Shown here one piece after another: positions 60,573 to 64,000 of a stretch of 64,000 nucleotides of DNA (position 1 is the stretch's first letter; every line of letters starts with the position of its first letter). The notes under the pieces were generated by a model that was not told the DNA's origin, searched no databases, and saw only the letters and a program-made list of their open reading frames with translations. Source of the DNA: Sphingomonas alba. Lineage in GTDB: Bacteria; Pseudomonadota; Alphaproteobacteria; Sphingomonadales; Sphingomonadaceae. Where the stretch lies: the NCBI RefSeq assembly GCF_023516555.1, contig NZ_JAMGBD010000001.1, positions 1,550,001 to 1,614,000 of the forward strand. Direction: 5' to 3'. The translations under genes were made by a program, and so were the position numbers.

Positions 60573-61820
60573 ATGGCGAAGATTGAGACGCCCCAACCTG
60601 TCCGGGGAACGCAAAGCCTGCTCGGAGAAGAAGCCGACCGCTTCCATGCGGTGATTTCGGCTTTCGATCGCGTGCGCCGGCTGTTCGGGTTCAGGCGGGT
60701 CGAAGTGCCAGTGATCGAGCCGACGGCAGTGTTCGCGCGGACGATCGGCGAGACGACCGATGTCGTCTCGAAGGAAATGTACAGCTTCGAGGACCGGTCG
60801 GGGGATTCGATCACGCTTCGACCGGAGCTCACCGCCGGGATCGCCCGTGCGTACATCAGTGAAGGTTGGCAGCAACACGCGCCGCTCAAGATCGCGACCT
60901 GGGGTGCGGCGTTCCGCTACGAACGGCCACAGAAAGGGCGCTTCCGCCAGTTCCATCAGCTGGACGCGGAGATTCTGGGTGCAGGCGAGCCGGCGGCGGA
61001 CGTCGAAGCGATCGGCTTGGCGGCGCAGTTGCTGGCCGAGCTTGGACTTTCGGAGCGCTCGACCCTGCATCTCAACACGCTTGGCGATCCGGAGACGCGG
61101 ACCAAGTGGCGCGACGCCTTGCATGCACATTTCTCGAAGCACCGCGCGGCCCTGAGCGATGAGAGCCAATCGCGCCTCGACCGTAACCCGCTCCGTATCC
61201 TCGACAGCAAGGCGCACCAGGATTGGCCCTTCGCCGACAGTGCGCCGGGGATCGACGATTTCCTGACCGTCGAGGCAGGGCAGTTTTTTGAGGCGGTGAC
61301 CAAAGGCCTGGACGCGGCGGGCATCGCCTGGGTGCGCGAACCCCGGTTGGTACGCGGCCTCGACTATTACCGTCACACGGCGTTCGAGTTCGTCACCGAG
61401 GAGCTCGGCGCGCAGGCACAGTTGCTGGGCGGCGGCCGGTATGACGGACTGATGGAATCGCTTGGGGGCCCGCACACGCCAGCCATCGGCTGGGCGGCAG
61501 GGATCGAGCGGTTGGCGATGATGGTCGACGCGCCTGCATCTGAGCGCCCCGATGCCGTGATCGTGCCGCTGGGAGAGGCCGGCGAGCAAGTGGCGACCAA
61601 AGTGTTGGCCAGCCTGCGGAGCCAGGGCATCGCCGCCGACATGGCGTTCCGCGGCAATATGAAGAAGCGCATGGCGAAGGCAGATGCCGCCGGCGCACGC
61701 TTTGCCCTCATCATCGGGGAAAGCGAGGTTGAAGCCGGTGTCGCGCAGGTGAAAGACCTGCAGAGCGGCGAACAAAACGCCATCGCGTTCGACAAGCTCG
61801 CGGAGGCGCTTCGCCGATGA
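60573..61820 (+). CDS. hisS: Histidyl-tRNA synthetase
   Basis: The class II aminoacyl-tRNA synthetase that charges tRNA-His. Motif 1 lies in the [16 protein letters not shown] region, motif 2 is [16 protein letters not shown], and the histidine-specific [12 protein letters not shown] and motif 3 [12 protein letters not shown] follow. The C-terminal anticodon domain starts near residue 325. The 415-residue length is normal. It overlaps prfA by 4 bases, so hisS-prfA-prmC are one coupled translation unit. Confidence 0.97.
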   Translation: MAKIETPQPVRGTQSLLGEEADRFHAVISAFDRVRRLFGFRRVEVPVIEPTAVFARTIGETTDVVSKEMYSFEDRSGDSITLRPELTAGIARAYISEGWQQHAPLKIATWGAAFRYERPQKGRFRQFHQLDAEILGAGEPAADVEAIGLAAQLLAELGLSERSTLHLNTLGDPETRTKWRDALHAHFSKHRAALSDESQSRLDRNPLRILDSKAHQDWPFADSAPGIDDFLTVEAGQFFEAVTKGLDAAGIAWVREPRLVRGLDYYRHTAFEFVTEELGAQAQLLGGGRYDGLMESLGGPHTPAIGWAAGIERLAMMVDAPASERPDAVIVPLGEAGEQVATKVLASLRSQGIAADMAFRGNMKKRMAKADAAGARFALIIGESEVEAGVAQVKDLQSGEQNAIAFDKLAEALRR

Positions 61821-62902
61821 GCCGCATCTCGTTGGACCGCATCGTCTCTATCGAGGCGAAGAAGCATGAATTGACCGAGGCCATGGCGGCGCCCAGCCTG
61901 GCGCCGGACGAGTTCGTCCGCCTCTCCAAGGAGTATGCGCAGATCGAACCGGTGGCCAACGCCGCGCGCGAAGTCCGCCGGCTGCGCGCCGAGCTGGATG
62001 TGCTGCTCGGCATGGCGGCCGACCCGACAGCCGAGGCCGAATTGAAGGAAATGGCGGAGCTCGAGGTCGAGGACATCAAGCGCCGCCTGCCGGAAGCCGA
62101 GCGAGCGCTGGCAGTTAAGCTGCTGCCGCGCGACGCCGCCGACGAGCGCGCCGCGATGTTGGAGGTCCGGGCCGGTACGGGTGGCGACGAGGCCGCACTC
62201 TTCGCTGGCGACCTGCTGCGCATGTACCAGCGCTATGCCGAGGAGCAGGGCTGGAAGGTCGAACTAATCTCGGCCAGCGCGTCCGATGTCGGCGGCTACA
62301 AGGAAGCGATCGCATCCATCAGCGGCGCGGGGGTCTTCGCCAAGCTGAAGTTTGAAAGCGGTGTACACCGCGTTCAGCGTGTCCCGGCGACGGAGAGCGG
62401 TGGGCGAATTCATACGTCGGCGGCGACGGTCGCGGTGCTGCCTGAAGCCGAGGATGTCGATGCCCAGATCGACGACAAGGATCTGCGCATCGACGTCTAT
62501 CGCTCGTCTGGGCCGGGCGGGCAGTCGGTCAACACGACGGACAGCGCCGTTCGTATCACCCATTTGCCCACTGGCCTGGTCGTCATCCAGCAGGACGAAA
62601 AGTCGCAGCACAAGAACAAGGCCAAGGCGCTGAAGGTCCTGCGGACGCGCCTGTTCGAAATGGAGCGCGAGCGACTGGCGAACGAGCGGGCCGGAGCGCG
62701 CAAGTCGATGGTCGGATCGGGCGATCGGTCGGAGCGCATCCGCACCTATAATTTCCCGCAGGGCCGCGTGACGGACCACCGAATCAACCTGACGCTGCAC
62801 AAGCTCGATGCAATCCTGGAAGGGCCGGGCCTTGGCGAACTGGTCGACGCATTGATCGCCGAGGACGAGGCAGAGCGTCTCGCCGGACTGGAAGAAGCGT
62901 GA
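61817..62902 (+). CDS. prfA: Peptide chain release factor 1
   Basis: RF1 releases finished peptides at UAA and UAG codons. The GGQ motif is at residues 234-236 ([15 protein letters not shown]), and the domain carrying codon recognition lies before it, with [20 protein letters not shown]. The N-terminal coiled helices and the 361-residue length are standard. It is methylated on GGQ by PrmC, whose gene overlaps the prfA stop by 4 bases. Confidence 0.98.
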   Translation: MSRISLDRIVSIEAKKHELTEAMAAPSLAPDEFVRLSKEYAQIEPVANAAREVRRLRAELDVLLGMAADPTAEAELKEMAELEVEDIKRRLPEAERALAVKLLPRDAADERAAMLEVRAGTGGDEAALFAGDLLRMYQRYAEEQGWKVELISASASDVGGYKEAIASISGAGVFAKLKFESGVHRVQRVPATESGGRIHTSAATVAVLPEAEDVDAQIDDKDLRIDVYRSSGPGGQSVNTTDSAVRITHLPTGLVVIQQDEKSQHKNKAKALKVLRTRLFEMERERLANERAGARKSMVGSGDRSERIRTYNFPQGRVTDHRINLTLHKLDAILEGPGLGELVDALIAEDEAERLAGLEEA

Positions 62903-63717
62903 CCGCCATCGCGCGGGCGCTCGATCGCGCCACGCAGGCCCTGAAGAAGAGCAGCGACACGCCGCGGCTTGATGCCGAACTGCTGATGGCGCACTCGCTG
63001 GGAATCGAGCGTGACACGCTCTTGCTGTCGAAGCAGGAGGGTGCGGCGCCAGCGGCGTTCGCCGGCTTCATCGAGCGTCGCAAGGACGGCGAGCCGGTCG
63101 CCTACATCACCGGAAAGCGAGCCTTCTGGAACATCGAGCTCGAAGTCGGCCCTGGCGCACTGGTGCCGCGGCCGGACAGCGAGACTTTGATCGCCGCCGC
63201 CGTTGAGCATTTCGCCGGCAAGCCGGGTCCCAAGCGCATCCTGGACCTCGGCACCGGGCCTGGCACGTTGCTTTTGGCGGCGCTCGACCAGTGGCCGAAG
63301 GCGACAGGCATCGGCGTGGATTCTTCCGACGAAGCGCTGGGTTATGCGAGACGCAACGCGAAGCGGTTGGGGCTGGCGGAGCGCGCACATTTCAAGCGCG
63401 GCGACTGGGCCAAGGGAATCAGCGAGAAATTCGATCTCGTCCTGATCAACCCGCCCTATGTCGCGGAAGGTGAAGAACTGGGCCCCGGTGTCGCCGAGTA
63501 CGAACCGGCCGAAGCATTGTTCGCGGGTGAGGAGGGTCTTGCCGAATATCGCCGCTTGGCGCCCGAGATCGGCCGGTTGCTTACCGCCGGCGGACTGGCG
63601 GCAGTCGAGATTGGCCATGAACAGGACGAAGCAGTCGGCGAGTTACTCAAGGAACACGGGCTGGAGCCGCGGCTTGCCCGCGACCTGGCCGGACGTCCAC
63701 GCGCGATGCTGATCTAG
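62899..63717 (+). CDS. prmC: Release factor glutamine methyltransferase PrmC
   Basis: PrmC methylates the glutamine of the GGQ motif in release factors, using S-adenosylmethionine. The SAM-binding motif is [16 protein letters not shown] (about residue 114) and the catalytic NPPY is in [12 protein letters not shown] (about 184). The N-terminal helical domain recognises the release factor. The length of 272 residues is normal. It is the third gene of hisS-prfA-prmC by a 4-base overlap. Confidence 0.96.
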   Translation: MTAIARALDRATQALKKSSDTPRLDAELLMAHSLGIERDTLLLSKQEGAAPAAFAGFIERRKDGEPVAYITGKRAFWNIELEVGPGALVPRPDSETLIAAAVEHFAGKPGPKRILDLGTGPGTLLLAALDQWPKATGIGVDSSDEALGYARRNAKRLGLAERAHFKRGDWAKGISEKFDLVLINPPYVAEGEELGPGVAEYEPAEALFAGEEGLAEYRRLAPEIGRLLTAGGLAAVEIGHEQDEAVGELLKEHGLEPRLARDLAGRPRAMLI

Positions 63718-63976
63718 GTCAAAAAGAAAATCGCTTGGAATATTCGGCAATCGTCACTACATCTTGGCTCAGGCACGGAGCCGCTTCAGACAATCGCAAA
63801 GCGCCTCCGCCGCCACCCCCGACGCCATCGGCCTATGCACCAATAGCTGGTGCACAGCAGAGGATAAGGGGCAGCCAGGGCCTCGGCTCCGGCGGCCTGT
63901 CGCGGGGAAAGGACCTTCGGTGTTGAAAGGTTTTGCGACGCCCGAATGAGGCGCGAGTGCGATAAGGAACAACAGC

Positions 63977-64000
63977 TTGATTAATAATCGTCAAGGCGGC
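63977..64000 (+). CDS. DUF4167 family protein, start only (3'-truncated by window edge)
   Basis: The last 24 bases read TTG ATT AAT AAT CGT CAA GGC GGC, giving MINNRQGG. This is the opening of DUF4167 proteins, which follow prfA-prmC in many alphaproteobacteria. AAGGA lies 8 bases before the TTG. Only eight residues are inside the window, so the assignment rests on the motif, the ribosome site and the neighbourhood. The 259-base spacer after prmC (63718-63976) otherwise holds nothing I can support. Confidence 0.7.

Noticed and set aside
60558-61775. 405-codon minus-strand frame inside hisS
   Set aside because: Antisense shadow of hisS with no domain.
63769-63972. 67-codon minus-strand frame behind prmC
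   Set aside because: No ribosome site; it would run against the DUF4167 gene start and its leader.

Overview
The window is one contiguous stretch of a GC-rich alphaproteobacterial chromosome, most likely from the Sphingomonadales (Sphingomonas or Sphingomicrobium type). The evidence is the gene content: two TonB-dependent receptors, COQ9, a CBP3-type cytochrome bc1 chaperone beside a DUF177 (YceD) protein, DUF3572, DUF1345, prfA-prmC followed by the start of a DUF4167 gene, and short intergenic repeats. I see no rRNA, tRNA, prophage, insertion sequence or CRISPR array. Almost all of the DNA is coding and many neighbouring genes overlap by 1-4 bases.

Layout. 1-2248: riboflavin synthesis (ribE end, ribBA, ribH), with a perfect 20-bp palindrome in front of a RibBA that carries an extra N-terminal helix-turn-helix. 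2245-9363: ene-reductase, exporter, COQ9, feoAB iron uptake, ssb, PilZ and EF-hand proteins. 9378-11260: a stretch with dispersed repeats, an HxlR regulator and a divergent SRPBCC gene. 11268-14820: DUF177, bc1 chaperone, bamE and a two-gene tryptophan/kynurenine unit. 14817-20156: a TetR regulator divergent from TonB receptor, hydrolase and MFS genes, with a clear operator between. 20231-21631: a Tyr-rich repeat protein. 21724-29807: fasciclin lipoprotein, dnaN, DUF2059, recF, a DEAD-box helicase with a structured leader, and gyrB. 29843-34663: lptC-lptA-lptB-rpoN with a ribonuclease D gene upstream. 34902-44899: cold-shock protein, amidohydrolase, ATP-dependent DNA ligase, rpmG, response regulator and metabolic genes.

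44954-53382 is the accessory-looking part. First comes a five-gene operon (SPFH, ribbon-helix-helix protein, two tiny membrane proteins, hydrolase) with 11-bp direct repeats over its promoter. Then, on the minus strand, comes a four-gene unit: a TIR-membrane-TPR protein, two unrecognised proteins that share a C-terminal YDPIGDNRNG motif, and a SLOG protein with four membrane helices (SLATT-like). This looks like a nucleotide-signalling conflict or defence system and is the most interesting item here. A secreted S1/P1-type nuclease gene follows on the same strand.

53494-64000 returns to housekeeping: ispG, exporters, a second TonB receptor-like protein, ppa, aqpZ, hisS, prfA, prmC and the first codons of a DUF4167 gene.
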